NCBI GenBank assembly: GCA_964620345.1
Contig: CAZUHK010000007.1
Location: 1 to 45,630, forward strand
DNA: 45,630 nt
Direction of reading: 5' to 3'
Source: CAZUHK01 sp964620345
Lineage (GTDB): Bacteria; Planctomycetota; Phycisphaerae; Phycisphaerales; Zrk34
This document shows, piece by piece, positions 1-7,214 of this stretch (the first letter of the stretch is position 1; every line of letters begins with the position of its first letter). The notes beneath the pieces are model-generated. The model was not told where the DNA came from. It worked only from the letters and a program-made list of their open reading frames with translations, and ran no database searches. A program made the translations under genes and the position numbers.

Positions 1-9
1 GGCAGGGGG

Positions 10-609
10 TTATGGGGTGAGGGCGGCGGCGCCGGCGGTGGCGACGGCGTGGTCGTTTTCGACCGACGAGCCGCTGACGCCGATCGCGCCGATGATCGTG
101 CCATCGGGCGTCTTGAGCGGCACGCCGCCGGGGAACGTGATCAGCCCGCCGTTGGAGTGTTCGATGTTGTACAGCGGCTTGCCGGGCTGGCTGAGCTGGC
201 CGATGTTGCCGGTGGGCATGTCGAAGTATCGCGCGGTCTTGGCTTTCTTGATCGCGATGTCGATCGAGCCCAGCCAGGCGCCGTCCATGCGGAGGAACAT
301 CTTGAGGTTGCCCCCGGCGTCGACGATGGCGATGTCCATCCTGGTGTTGAGCTGCTCGGCCTTGTTGATCGCGGCGTCGAGGATGATCAGCGCTTGTTTG
401 GCGGAGATGTCGCGGGTGACCAGCGATGCGTCGGCCGGCGCGGCGGGTTGCGGCTGGTCCTGGTCTTGTTCGACGCGCGGTTTGCCGTCCTCACCGAGGA
501 TGATGCGGAAGCCCTGGGCGACGGCGGGGGTGTTGGCGGCGACCATGGCGGCCACGGCGATCGCGGCGCCGGCCAGCAGCGTGATGAACAGCTTGGCGTG
601 ATGGGTCAT
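10..609 (-). CDS. GlcG/HbpS-family (DUF336) exported protein
   Basis: The 199-aa product starts with a clear signal peptide (residues 1-32: hydrophobic core, AVAQ cleavage region), so it is likely periplasmic. The rest, from about residue 65, has the GlcG/HbpS pattern: AIVDAGGNL, RMDGA, KKAKTA, PGKPLY, a GG-FPGGVP segment, IGAIGVSG and AGAAAL near the C-terminus. Family members bind haem or small molecules (HbpS) or accompany glycolate use (GlcG); the ligand here cannot be read from sequence. The ATG at 609 is preceded by AAGGAG at good spacing, which decides the start against a much longer open frame upstream. It lies 127 nt downstream of rplI, possibly as the last gene of that cluster. The stop is inside the window, so the gene is complete. 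Confidence 0.85.
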   Translation of the reverse strand: MTHHAKLFITLLAGAAIAVAAMVAANTPAVAQGFRIILGEDGKPRVEQDQDQPQPAAPADASLVTRDISAKQALIILDAAINKAEQLNTRMDIAIVDAGGNLKMFLRMDGAWLGSIDIAIKKAKTARYFDMPTGNIGQLSQPGKPLYNIEHSNGGLITFPGGVPLKTPDGTIIGAIGVSGSSVENDHAVATAGAAALTP

Positions 610-736
610 GGGGGTGCTCCTTGGGGGTGTGTTGTGCGGTGGTCTGCCAATCAGGTTATCGCCAACCGTCGCGGACTCAAAGCGCCCGCTCCCGGAAGGC
701 AGCGGGTGTTGACCGGGGTACGCGGTCGGCGGCGGA

Positions 737-1300
737 TCACTCGCGGTCGGCGGGCTCGGGTTCTTCGTCGGCCTCGTCCCCGGCGTCCTCGTCTTCGACG
801 CGCTGCTCGACGACATCTTCCAGCGCCTCGTCCAGCGGCTTGTCGGACACGACCCACACCTTGATCTCGGTTTCCAGATCGTCGGCGAGCTTGATGGGGA
901 TCGAGTAGCTGTCCAGTCGCTTGAGCGGCTCGCCGATGCGCACGTCGCGCTCGGCGAGGTCGAAGCCCTCCTCGCGCAGGTGCTCGGCGATGTCGTACTG
1001 CGTGACCGAGCCGAACAGCACGCCCTGCTCGTTGGCGGCGCGCAGCAGCGTGATCTCGTGGCCCTGGAGTTTTTCGAGGGCGGCTTCCTGGCGCTGGCGT
1101 TTCTCGACAAGCTGGCGTTCGACCTGGGCGCGGCGGGCTTCGACGGCCTTCTTGGCCTGTTCGGTCGGCACGGTCGCCAGGCCCATGGGCACCAGGTAGT
1201 TGCGGGCGTAGCCGTGTTTCACGTCGACCACGTCGCCGACGATGCCGAGGTTGTCGATGTTTTCCAGCAGCAGCAGTTCAACGGTTGTTTTCTTGCTCAT
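737..1300 (-). CDS. rplI: 50S ribosomal protein L9
   Basis: L9 of the large ribosomal subunit. The N-terminal domain is typical (VELLLLENIDNLGIVGDVVDVKHGYARNYLVP region), followed by the long connecting helix rich in A, E, K and R (about residues 45-80) and the C-terminal RNA-binding domain. At 187 aa it is longer than the usual ~150 because of an acidic tail (about 25 residues of E, D and A) at the C-terminus. The start ATG at 1300 has GAGG just upstream. It follows ssb by 164 nt. The usual neighbour rpsR (S18) is missing. Confidence 0.97.
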   Translation of the reverse strand: MSKKTTVELLLLENIDNLGIVGDVVDVKHGYARNYLVPMGLATVPTEQAKKAVEARRAQVERQLVEKRQRQEAALEKLQGHEITLLRAANEQGVLFGSVTQYDIAEHLREEGFDLAERDVRIGEPLKRLDSYSIPIKLADDLETEIKVWVVSDKPLDEALEDVVEQRVEDEDAGDEADEEPEPADRE

Positions 1301-1370
1301 GTTGTCCTCGATGCGTTGTGGTTTGAGTTAGACGCCGCGTCGTGCGACGCCAGCATGGGGTGAAGTTCGT

Positions 1371-1391
1371 AGTCGCCAGTCGTCAGTCGTC
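1371..1391. repeat. three 7-bp tandem units between ssb and rplI
   Basis: AGTCGCC, AGTCGTC and AGTCGTC run head to tail, followed by a partial AGT. The spacer (1301-1464) holds no ribosomal protein gene in any frame. The repeat may be slippage-generated spacer; no function is inferred. Confidence 0.6.
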
Positions 1392-1464
1392 AGTAAGCTT
1401 TACCGCGTACTCGCAATCGCCACGTGTGAACGCTCGGTGACGGGCACGGTCCGCGGTTCATTGG

Positions 1465-1995
1465 TCAGAACGGAATATCATCGCCGGGGTCGTCGATGGG
1501 GGGGCCGGAGGGACCGGGGGGCGCGGGGCGTTGTCCGCCGCCGCCGCTGTATCCACCACCACCACCACCACCACCACCACCGTAGTTGCCGCCGCTATCA
1601 CCATCACCGCCACCGCCGCCGCCGCCACGGCCGCTGCCGCCGGGCGCGTCGTCACCGCCGCGGCCGTCGATAAACTCGAAGTTGTTGATGACGACTTCGA
1701 CCTTGGAACGCTTGGCGCCGGTCTCCTTGTCTTCCCACGAGTCGTAGCGGAGCTGACCCTCGATGAACAAGGGTCGGCCCTTGCGCAGGTACTGGTTGAG
1801 CACTTCGGCGGTGCGGCCGAACGCGACGCAGTTGAAGAAGTTGGCCCGCTCCTCCCACTGTTCGGTCTGGCGGTTCTTGACCCGGTCGTTCACCGCCAGG
1901 CCGATCTGCGCCACCGGCAAGTTGCTGGAGGTGTAGCGCAGCTCCGGGTCGCGGGTCAGATTGCCCATGAGAATGACTTTGTTGTAGTTGGCCAT
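1465..1995 (-). CDS. ssb: single-stranded DNA-binding protein
   Basis: Binds ssDNA during replication and repair. The OB-fold occupies about residues 1-110 (NKVILMGNLTRDPELRYT, then the IGLAVNDR and WEERANFFNCVAFGRTAEVL strands, GRPLFIEGQLRYDSWED). A very glycine-rich linker follows (about residues 115-155, with runs of up to ten Gly), and the protein ends in the acidic tip DDIPF that recruits partner proteins. Length 176 aa is normal. The start ATG at 1995 has a strong AGGAGG ribosome-binding site. It lies 24 nt downstream of rpsF, the standard rpsF-ssb arrangement. Confidence 0.98.
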   Translation of the reverse strand: MANYNKVILMGNLTRDPELRYTSSNLPVAQIGLAVNDRVKNRQTEQWEERANFFNCVAFGRTAEVLNQYLRKGRPLFIEGQLRYDSWEDKETGAKRSKVEVVINNFEFIDGRGGDDAPGGSGRGGGGGGGDGDSGGNYGGGGGGGGGGYSGGGGQRPAPPGPSGPPIDDPGDDIPF

Positions 1996-2019
1996 CGGGG
2001 CCTCCTGTTGGGCGATGGG

Positions 2020-2508
2020 TTACGCTTGTTCGTCGCTGCCGCTGTCGCTGTCGCTGTCGGTGTTCGGGTCGGCATCGGCATCGGCGTCGTCGGGGACGCT
2101 GACGGGCATGGGCGGTTGCTGGTCTTCGGGGTTGCCAGCGGTGAGGTTGACCTGGTCGGCGAGTTTGGCCGCCTCGTCCATCGCCGTCTGGAGTTCGACG
2201 TCTCCGATGTGCTCGCCCTTGATGATCAGGCAGCGCAGCAGCAGTTCGCTCAAGTTCACGTCGCGTTCGATGTTGGCGACCTGCGCCCGGCGGGCGTTGA
2301 ACGTGGCCAGCAGGAACAGGCCGCGCTTCTGCCCGCCGATCTCGTAGGCGAGCTTGCGCTCGTCCCACCGGCTCATCGCCAGCACCTGGGCCTCGGCGCG
2401 GCCGAGGATCTGCGTGAGGTGATCCACCGCCTGCTGAAGCTCGCCGTTGATGGCCTGGATGTTGAACAGGAACATCCCTTCGTACAGTTGCGTTTGTTCG
2501 TCGGTCAT
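2020..2508 (-). CDS. rpsF: 30S ribosomal protein S6
   Basis: S6 of the small subunit: YEGMFLFN start strand, then the LTQILGRAEAQVLAMSRWDERKLAYEIGGQKRGLFLLATF core and the IERDVNLSELLLRCLIIKGEH segment. It has 162 aa; the extra C-terminal ~45 residues are an acidic, Asp/Ser-rich tail (alternating DAD and SDSD). S6 normally binds 16S rRNA as a heterodimer with S18, whose gene is not adjacent here. A GGAG lies about 10 nt before the ATG. Confidence 0.96.
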   Translation of the reverse strand: MTDEQTQLYEGMFLFNIQAINGELQQAVDHLTQILGRAEAQVLAMSRWDERKLAYEIGGQKRGLFLLATFNARRAQVANIERDVNLSELLLRCLIIKGEHIGDVELQTAMDEAAKLADQVNLTAGNPEDQQPPMPVSVPDDADADADPNTDSDSDSGSDEQA

Positions 2509-2585
2509 GGTCGTTGCATCTCCGTCGTTCGGTGGTTTGGGAATGCTTGGGCGTTGCCTGGCACTGCGAACGAATCTTTGGGGTG

Positions 2586-3179
2586 TCAGTCTTGTTCGGG
2601 TGGGTTGGCGTTGAAGCGGTTCATGGCGGTGTCGATGCCGTCGGTCAGCCAGGTTTGCATCGCGTCGGCGGCGCGGTCGAGCACGTCGGGCAGTTGCTCG
2701 CGCTGGGAATCGGTGAAGCGGCCCAGGACGTAGTCGCGTTTGGGGATGCGGCGTTCGCCGACGACCGGCTCGCCCACGCCGATCCGCAGCCGCGGATACG
2801 CATCGGTGCCCAGGGCTTTTTCGATGTCGGCCAGGCCGTTGTGCCCACCGGCCGAGCCCCGCGGCCGCAGGCGGATCGCGCCGAGGGGCAGGGCGGTTTC
2901 ATCGACGGCGATCAGCACGTCGGCCGGCTGCACGTTGTAGTAGCGTGCCGCTTCGCCGACGGCCATGCCGCTGCGGTTCATGTAAGTCGTGGGCTGCATG
3001 AGCATGACCTTGCGTCCGCCGATGTCGGTTTCGAGGATCGAGGCGTGGAACTTCGCCTTGGCCGGGCCTTGGGCGTGGCGTTCGGCCAGGCGGTTGACCG
3101 CCATGAAGCCCGCGTTGTGTCGCGTGCCGGCGTACTCGGCGCCCGGGTTGCCCAGTCCTACGATCAAGTGCATCGCCAT
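2586..3179 (-). CDS. pth: peptidyl-tRNA hydrolase
   Basis: Recycles peptidyl-tRNA released prematurely from ribosomes. Family signatures are visible: HLIVGLGNPGAEYAGTRHNAGFMAV (the catalytic His is in TRHNAG), QPTTYMNRSGMAV, and DVLIAVDETALPLGAIRLRPRGSAGGHNGL. The frame can be opened by a GTG at 3203, but the ATGs at 3179 (M-A-M-H-L-I-V) or 3173 give the usual ~195-aa length; I chose 3179. It sits between rplY and rpsF. rplY and pth are often adjacent in bacteria. Confidence 0.96.
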   Translation of the reverse strand: MAMHLIVGLGNPGAEYAGTRHNAGFMAVNRLAERHAQGPAKAKFHASILETDIGGRKVMLMQPTTYMNRSGMAVGEAARYYNVQPADVLIAVDETALPLGAIRLRPRGSAGGHNGLADIEKALGTDAYPRLRIGVGEPVVGERRIPKRDYVLGRFTDSQREQLPDVLDRAADAMQTWLTDGIDTAMNRFNANPPEQD

Positions 3180-3220
3180 CCCATCTTGGCCGATTCGAGC
3201 CACGACGAATCGAGCAGGGG

Positions 3221-3916
3221 TTATTCCTTTTCCTTGGCCTCGGCCGGCTGCTCGCCTTCGCCTTCCTCTTCACCCTCACGGCTGATGACCTCCGGCTCGG
3301 CGACCGTCTCGCCGCCCGGCGCCGCCTCCAGGGCCTCTTCCAGTTCCTCTTCGGTCTGCGTGACGCTGATCGACGCGACCCACGTCTCCGGTTCGTTCAA
3401 GGCCACCACGCCCGCGGGCAAATTGATGTCGGCCACGGTGACCGCATCGCCCACCGCCAGGTTCGCCACGTCCACCTTGATGTCGTGGGGAATCGCATCG
3501 GCCCGGCAACGGACCTGAAGATCGGTCAGCGGGTGCTCGAGGATCGCGCCGTCGGTCTTCAGCCCCACCGCGCTGTCTTCGTTGACCAGCACGATCGGCA
3601 CCGAGACCTCGACCGCTTCGCTCAGGTCCACCCGCGCCAGGTCCACGTGGATGACGTGGTCGCCCAGGAAGTCGTACTGGATTTCCTTGATGAGGCAGGT
3701 CTCGGGCTTGTGGCCGGCCACGTCGACTTCGAGCAGGTGGGCGCCTTCGTGCAGCACGTGCTCGATGGCGTCGCGATCGATGGCGATGTGGGCCGGGTCT
3801 TCGCCGTGGCCGTAGATGACCGCGGGCAGCTTGCCGACCCGGCGCAGCCGCGTCGCGTAGCGCGAACCGGTGCGGTCGCGGGTTTGGCCGGCCAACTTCG
3901 GGCGTTCGTTAGACAT
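3221..3916 (-). CDS. rplY: 50S ribosomal protein L25/Ctc (long form)
   Basis: Binds 5S rRNA. It is the two-domain TL5/Ctc form: an N-terminal L25 domain (GSRYATRLRRVGKLPAVIYGHGEDP, about residues 10-95) and a C-terminal beta domain (about 100-190; VSVPIVLVNEDSAVGLKTDGAILEHPL, DLQVRCRADAIPHDIKVDVANL). An acidic Glu-rich tail brings it to 231 aa. The ATG at 3916 follows an in-frame GTG by one codon and is preferred. It lies between prs and pth on the same strand, about 38 nt from prs. Confidence 0.95.
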   Translation of the reverse strand: MSNERPKLAGQTRDRTGSRYATRLRRVGKLPAVIYGHGEDPAHIAIDRDAIEHVLHEGAHLLEVDVAGHKPETCLIKEIQYDFLGDHVIHVDLARVDLSEAVEVSVPIVLVNEDSAVGLKTDGAILEHPLTDLQVRCRADAIPHDIKVDVANLAVGDAVTVADINLPAGVVALNEPETWVASISVTQTEEELEEALEAAPGGETVAEPEVISREGEEEGEGEQPAEAKEKE

Positions 3917-3954
3917 CACGGGTCTCCGTTGTTCCTGCGGTGTTTGTCATGGGG

Positions 3955-4944
3955 TTATCTTTTTCCGCCGCTGCCCTTGCGGAACAGGGCGCTGACCGAT
4001 TCGTTGTGGTGGATGCGATGGACGGCTTCGCCGATCAGTTCGTCGACGCTGAGCTCGACGAGCTTGTCGGCGATGGGCTTGCAGCGTTCGCCGCAGGGGA
4101 TGGTGTTGGTCACGATCAGGCGGCTGATCGGCGCCGCGGCGATGCGCTCCATCGCCAGGCCCACGAGCACCGGGTGCGTCGCGGCGGCGATCACGTCCTT
4201 CGCGCCGTAATCCATCACCATCTTGGCCGCGTTGCACATCGTGCCGGCGGTGGTGATCATGTCGTCGACCATCAGCACGGTCTTGCCTTCGACCGTGCCG
4301 ATGAGGTTGGCCGATTCGACCTCGGTGCCGCTCTTGCGACGCTTGTCGATGATGGCCAGTTCCAGGTCGCCGCCGAGCATGTGGGCGTACATGCTCGCGG
4401 TCTTGACGTTTCCCACATCGGGGCTGACCAGCACCAGGTCGCCCAGCTCTTCGCGGATGGTTTCGATGTAATCGACGATGACCGGCGCGGCGAACAGGTG
4501 GTCCAGCGGGATGTCGAAGAAGCCCTGAATCTGCTCGGCGTGCAGGTCGATGGTGATCACGCGGTCGGCGCCGGCGGTGGAGAGGATGTTGGCCACCAGC
4601 TTGGCGGTGATGGGCACGCGGCCCTCGTGTTTGCGGTCCTGCCGGGCGTAGCCGAAGTACGGGATCACCGCCGTGATCGACCGCGCCGACGCCCGCCGCA
4701 GGCAGTCGATGTAGATGAACAGCTCCATCAGGTGGGCGTTGACCGGGTGATACGTCGACTGCATGACGAAGCAATCGCGGCCGCGCACGTCTTCCTCGAC
4801 CTTCACGATGATCTCGCCGTCGGGGAACATGTCGGTGTGCCCCTGGCCGACGGTGAGGTCGAGGTACTTGCAGACGCGCTCGCACATGTATTGGCTGGCG
4901 CGGCCGGCGAAGATGCGCAGGTTTCGATCGTCGGTTCGGCTCAT
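3955..4944 (-). CDS. prs: ribose-phosphate pyrophosphokinase (PRPP synthetase)
   Basis: Makes PRPP from ribose-5-phosphate and ATP for nucleotide, His and Trp synthesis. Class I features are present: FPDGEIIVKVEEDVRG near the N-terminus, YFGYARQDRK (ATP site), VSPDVGNVKTA, the flexible catalytic segment with KRRKSGTEVE, and the PRPP-binding VDDMITTAGTM. Length 329 aa is standard. The ATG overlaps the glmU-like stop as ATGA (4941-4944), so the two are translationally coupled. glmU and prs are classic neighbours. Confidence 0.97.
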   Translation of the reverse strand: MSRTDDRNLRIFAGRASQYMCERVCKYLDLTVGQGHTDMFPDGEIIVKVEEDVRGRDCFVMQSTYHPVNAHLMELFIYIDCLRRASARSITAVIPYFGYARQDRKHEGRVPITAKLVANILSTAGADRVITIDLHAEQIQGFFDIPLDHLFAAPVIVDYIETIREELGDLVLVSPDVGNVKTASMYAHMLGGDLELAIIDKRRKSGTEVESANLIGTVEGKTVLMVDDMITTAGTMCNAAKMVMDYGAKDVIAAATHPVLVGLAMERIAAAPISRLIVTNTIPCGERCKPIADKLVELSVDELIGEAVHRIHHNESVSALFRKGSGGKR

Positions 4945-5723
4945 CGCGCCTCGGCGGGGTTGGGGGCGGCCGGCCGACGCTCGCGGAGCATCGCGTCCAC
5001 CCGGGCCAGTTGTTCCGGATCGTTCACGCCCAGGGCCTCGTCGGCCGGCACGACGTTCATCGCACGCACCGACCGGCCCGCCCGGCGCAGCAGGCCCAGC
5101 ACGTCGGTGATGTAGTATTCGCCCTGCGCGTTGTCGGTGCTCACGTGGTTCAGCGCGTCGAACAGCGCCGCGGCGTCGAAGCAGTAGCTCGAAATGTTCA
5201 CCTCGCGGATCGCTCGCTGCGCTTCGGTCGCGTCCTTGTGTTCAATGATTTCGAGCAACGCGCCGTCGGCGTCGCGGACGATGCGGCCGTAGCCGGTGGG
5301 GTCGGCCAGCTCGCTGGTCGCCAGCGATCCGGCGCAGCGGTGAGCGCGGTGCTGCTCGACCAGGTGGGCCAGCGTGAGCCCGCGGAACAGGGGCATGTCG
5401 CCGGCGATGACCAGCACGTCCGTGTCGGGGCGGTCTTCGTACAGCGGCCGGGCCATCATCGCCGCGTGGCCGGTGCCCAGTTGCTCGGTCTGCTCGACGA
5501 ACGCGATGTCGCCCTGCCCGGCCAGCGCGTCGCGCACGCGGTGGGCCTGGTAACCGACGACGAGGACGAGGCGGCTGGCCCCGGCGGCGCGGCAGGCGTC
5601 GACGACCCATTGCACCAGCGGCTTGCCGGCCGCCACGTGCAGCACCTTGGGCAGGTCGCTGTTCATCCGCGTGCCCTTGCCCGCGGCGAGGATGATCGCT
5701 TCAAGCTGGCGGTCGTGGGTCAT
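4941..5723 (-). CDS. GlmU-type nucleotidyltransferase, uridyltransferase domain only
   Basis: Sugar-1-phosphate nucleotidyltransferase, most like the N-terminal half of GlmU (UDP-GlcNAc pyrophosphorylase, cell-wall precursor). The signature LAAGKGTRMNSDLPKVLH (residues 11-28), EQTEQLGTGHA and DVLVIAGDMPL are present. At 260 aa it stops where full GlmU (about 450 aa) continues into the left-handed beta-helix acetyltransferase. No hexapeptide repeats are seen here or next door. Either the acetylation is done by a separate protein, or this enzyme acts on another sugar-1-phosphate. It is first in the cluster after tRNA-Gln (29 nt gap) and overlaps prs by 4 nt. Confidence 0.88.
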   Translation of the reverse strand: MTHDRQLEAIILAAGKGTRMNSDLPKVLHVAAGKPLVQWVVDACRAAGASRLVLVVGYQAHRVRDALAGQGDIAFVEQTEQLGTGHAAMMARPLYEDRPDTDVLVIAGDMPLFRGLTLAHLVEQHRAHRCAGSLATSELADPTGYGRIVRDADGALLEIIEHKDATEAQRAIREVNISSYCFDAAALFDALNHVSTDNAQGEYYITDVLGLLRRAGRSVRAMNVVPADEALGVNDPEQLARVDAMLRERRPAAPNPAEAR

Positions 5724-5752
5724 GATCGCTCACCGCGTCGCACATCCGGGAA

Positions 5753-5824
5753 CAGGCCCGCCAGGACTCGAACCTGGAATGCGAGTACCAAAAACTCGTG
5801 TGTTGCCGATTACACCACGGGCCT
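5753..5824 (-). tRNA. tRNA-Gln (anticodon TTG)
   Basis: A full cloverleaf reads on the minus strand: acceptor arms AGGCCCG and CGGGCCT pair 7/7, the D arm is GTGT...ACAC, and the anticodon arm CGAGT-TTTTGGT-ACTCG places TTG at 34-36. The T arm is CCAGG-TTCGAGT-CCTGG, and a G discriminator is at 5753. CCA is not encoded. It lies 29 nt upstream of the glmU-like gene on the same strand, so it may be co-transcribed with it. Confidence 0.95.
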
Positions 5825-6107
5825 ACGGATAGGCCGGTTCCGTCACGTATCGCGCGGTTCCGGCCTCGCGGGCGAGGGAAGGGAAGCCGCGGCGTCTTCG
5901 CCGAGCGGGACAGGCGCTGCATCATGCCGCGTCGGCCTGCCCATGCCCGTGCCGTTCCCTCTTGAAGGGGATTGTCACGAGCGGCCCATCGTGCGAAGCT
6001 GCACCATCCTACCCCCGGCCGCGCGGCTGTCAAGGCGGTTCTTGACACGCCCAGCCGCCCGGGTAAACTGGTCGATTCTTTACGCCACCCCAACAGGGCC
6101 TTGAGCC
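5825..6107. other. divergent intergenic region between tRNA-Gln and rplM
   Basis: This 283-bp spacer separates the minus-strand tRNA/glmU cluster from the plus-strand rplM-rpsI operon. The rplM promoter lies at its right end. I do not see a convincing promoter for the tRNA side, nor a coding frame. Confidence 0.6.
6042..6069 (+). promoter_or_regulatory. sigma-70-type promoter for rplM-rpsI
   Basis: Perfect -35 TTGACA (6042-6047), 16-nt spacer, -10 TAAACT (6064-6069). This predicts a 5' leader of about 30 nt before the rplM ATG at 6108. Confidence 0.75.
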
Positions 6108-6542
6108 ATGCAACGACAGACCACATTCGCCAAGCCCGGTCAGGTGCCCGCCAAGTGGCACGTGGTCGACGCCGACGGGCAGGTGCTCGGCCGGATGGCC
6201 ACGCGGCTGGCCACCATACTCATGGGCAAGCACAAGCCCGAGTACACGCCCCATCTGGACACCGGCGACTACGTCGTCGTGATCAATGCCGCCAAGGTCC
6301 ACCTGACCGGCCGCAAGCTCGACCAGAAATTTCACCAGCGCTACAGCCGCTACCCCGGCGGGCTGAAGCAGGTCAGCTACCGCGAGCTGCGTGAGCATCG
6401 GCCCGAGAAGCTGATCGAGCTGGCCGTGAAACGCATGCTGCCCAAGAGCGGGCTGGGCCAGAAGATGTTCGGCAAGCTCAAGGTCTACCCCGGGGCCGAC
6501 CATCCCCACGCCGCCCAGCAGCCCCAAACGCTGAGTCTGTAA
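6108..6542 (+). CDS. rplM: 50S ribosomal protein L13
   Basis: Early-assembly protein of the large subunit. Recognised by KWHVVDADGQVLGRMATRLATILMGKHKPEYTPHLDTGDYVVVINA, TGRKLDQKFHQRYSRYPGGLK and the conserved AVKRMLPKSGLGQKMFGKLKVYPGADHPHAAQ. Length 144 aa is standard. It is followed 16 nt later by rpsI, the near-universal rplM-rpsI operon, with its own promoter at 6042-6069. Confidence 0.98.
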   Translation: MQRQTTFAKPGQVPAKWHVVDADGQVLGRMATRLATILMGKHKPEYTPHLDTGDYVVVINAAKVHLTGRKLDQKFHQRYSRYPGGLKQVSYRELREHRPEKLIELAVKRMLPKSGLGQKMFGKLKVYPGADHPHAAQQPQTLSL

Positions 6543-6558
6543 CGGAGCGAAACACACG

Positions 6559-7065
6559 ATGACCGACGCCCCGAGCGAATCGACGATCCCCATGCCCGCC
6601 GCGGGCGCCCCGACCGCGGTGCCCGCGACCGATCAGCCCCAGGCCGCGCCCGCCGGCCCGCGCCCCCTGCCTCAGGGTCAGCACTGGTACTGGGGCACCG
6701 GCCGGCGCAAGACCGCCGTGGCACGCGTGCGCATCCGCCCGGGCAAGGGCCACTTCCTGATCAACGGCCGCAAGATCGACGTACACTTCAACGAGCCGCA
6801 GGATCGCAACGACATGCTCGCGCCGCTCAAGGCCACCAAGACCGAGGGCCAGCTCGACGTGTACGTCAAGGTCTTCGGCGGCGGCCTGACCGGCCAGGCC
6901 GGGGCCATCCGCCTGGGCCTCAGCCGCGCGCTCAAGGAATACGATCCATCGTTCGAGCAGCTCCTGCGCGACGCGAACTTCCTTACCGTCGACAGCCGCC
7001 GGGTCGAGCGAAAGAAGTACGGCCAGGCCGGTGCCCGCCGCCGCTTCCAGTTCTCCAAGCGCTAA
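6559..7065 (+). CDS. rpsI: 30S ribosomal protein S9
   Basis: S9 of the small subunit; its C-terminal tail reaches the P-site tRNA. The core begins at about residue 40 with WGTGRRKTAVARVRI and continues through the GGGLTGQAGAIRLGLSRAL helix. It ends in the expected basic tail (KKYGQAGARRRFQFSKR, terminal KR). About 40 N-terminal residues rich in Pro and Ala are an extension not found in short S9 proteins. SD-like ACGGAG lies upstream of the ATG. Confidence 0.97.
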   Translation: MTDAPSESTIPMPAAGAPTAVPATDQPQAAPAGPRPLPQGQHWYWGTGRRKTAVARVRIRPGKGHFLINGRKIDVHFNEPQDRNDMLAPLKATKTEGQLDVYVKVFGGGLTGQAGAIRLGLSRALKEYDPSFEQLLRDANFLTVDSRRVERKKYGQAGARRRFQFSKR

Positions 7066-7097
7066 CCCCCCGCGGCGAGATTTCAACGACCACCCCC

Positions 7098-7126
7098 AGC
7101 CCATCCTAAACCGGGATGGGCTTTTT
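7098..7126 (+). terminator. intrinsic terminator after rpsI
   Basis: A perfect 9-bp stem AGCCCATCC/GGATGGGCT (7098-7106 with 7114-7122) has a 7-nt loop and runs into TTTTT (7122-7126). It ends the rplM-rpsI transcript 33 nt past the rpsI stop. Confidence 0.9.
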
Positions 7127-7132
7127 CCTCCG

Positions 7133-7212
7133 CCGCTCGCGGCTTCGCGGCAGCTGGCGGCCACGGCGTGGTCGCCCCTGTGGGACCGACGCGGCCGCGA
7201 AGCCGCAAGCGG
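7133..7212. repeat. long inverted repeat between rpsI and the cyclase gene
   Basis: 18-nt arms CCGCTCGCGGCTTCGCGG (7133-7150) and CCGCGAAGCCGCAAGCGG (7195-7212) pair at 17 of 18 positions around a 44-nt spacer that contains GGCGGCCACG and CGTGGTCGC. It lies between two convergent genes, ending 2 nt before the cyclase stop. It could be a dispersed palindromic element or a stabilising or terminating 3' structure for the cyclase mRNA. Confidence 0.7.
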
Positions 7213-7214
7213 CC

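Noticed and set aside
610..1110. 5' extension of the GlcG/HbpS gene to 1110
   Set aside because: The extension overlaps rplI, has an S/R/P-rich translation, and the signal peptide with AAGGAG fixes the start at 609.
1437..1673. His-run small frame opposite ssb
   Set aside because: The His run is the reverse reading of the Gly-rich linker codons of ssb.
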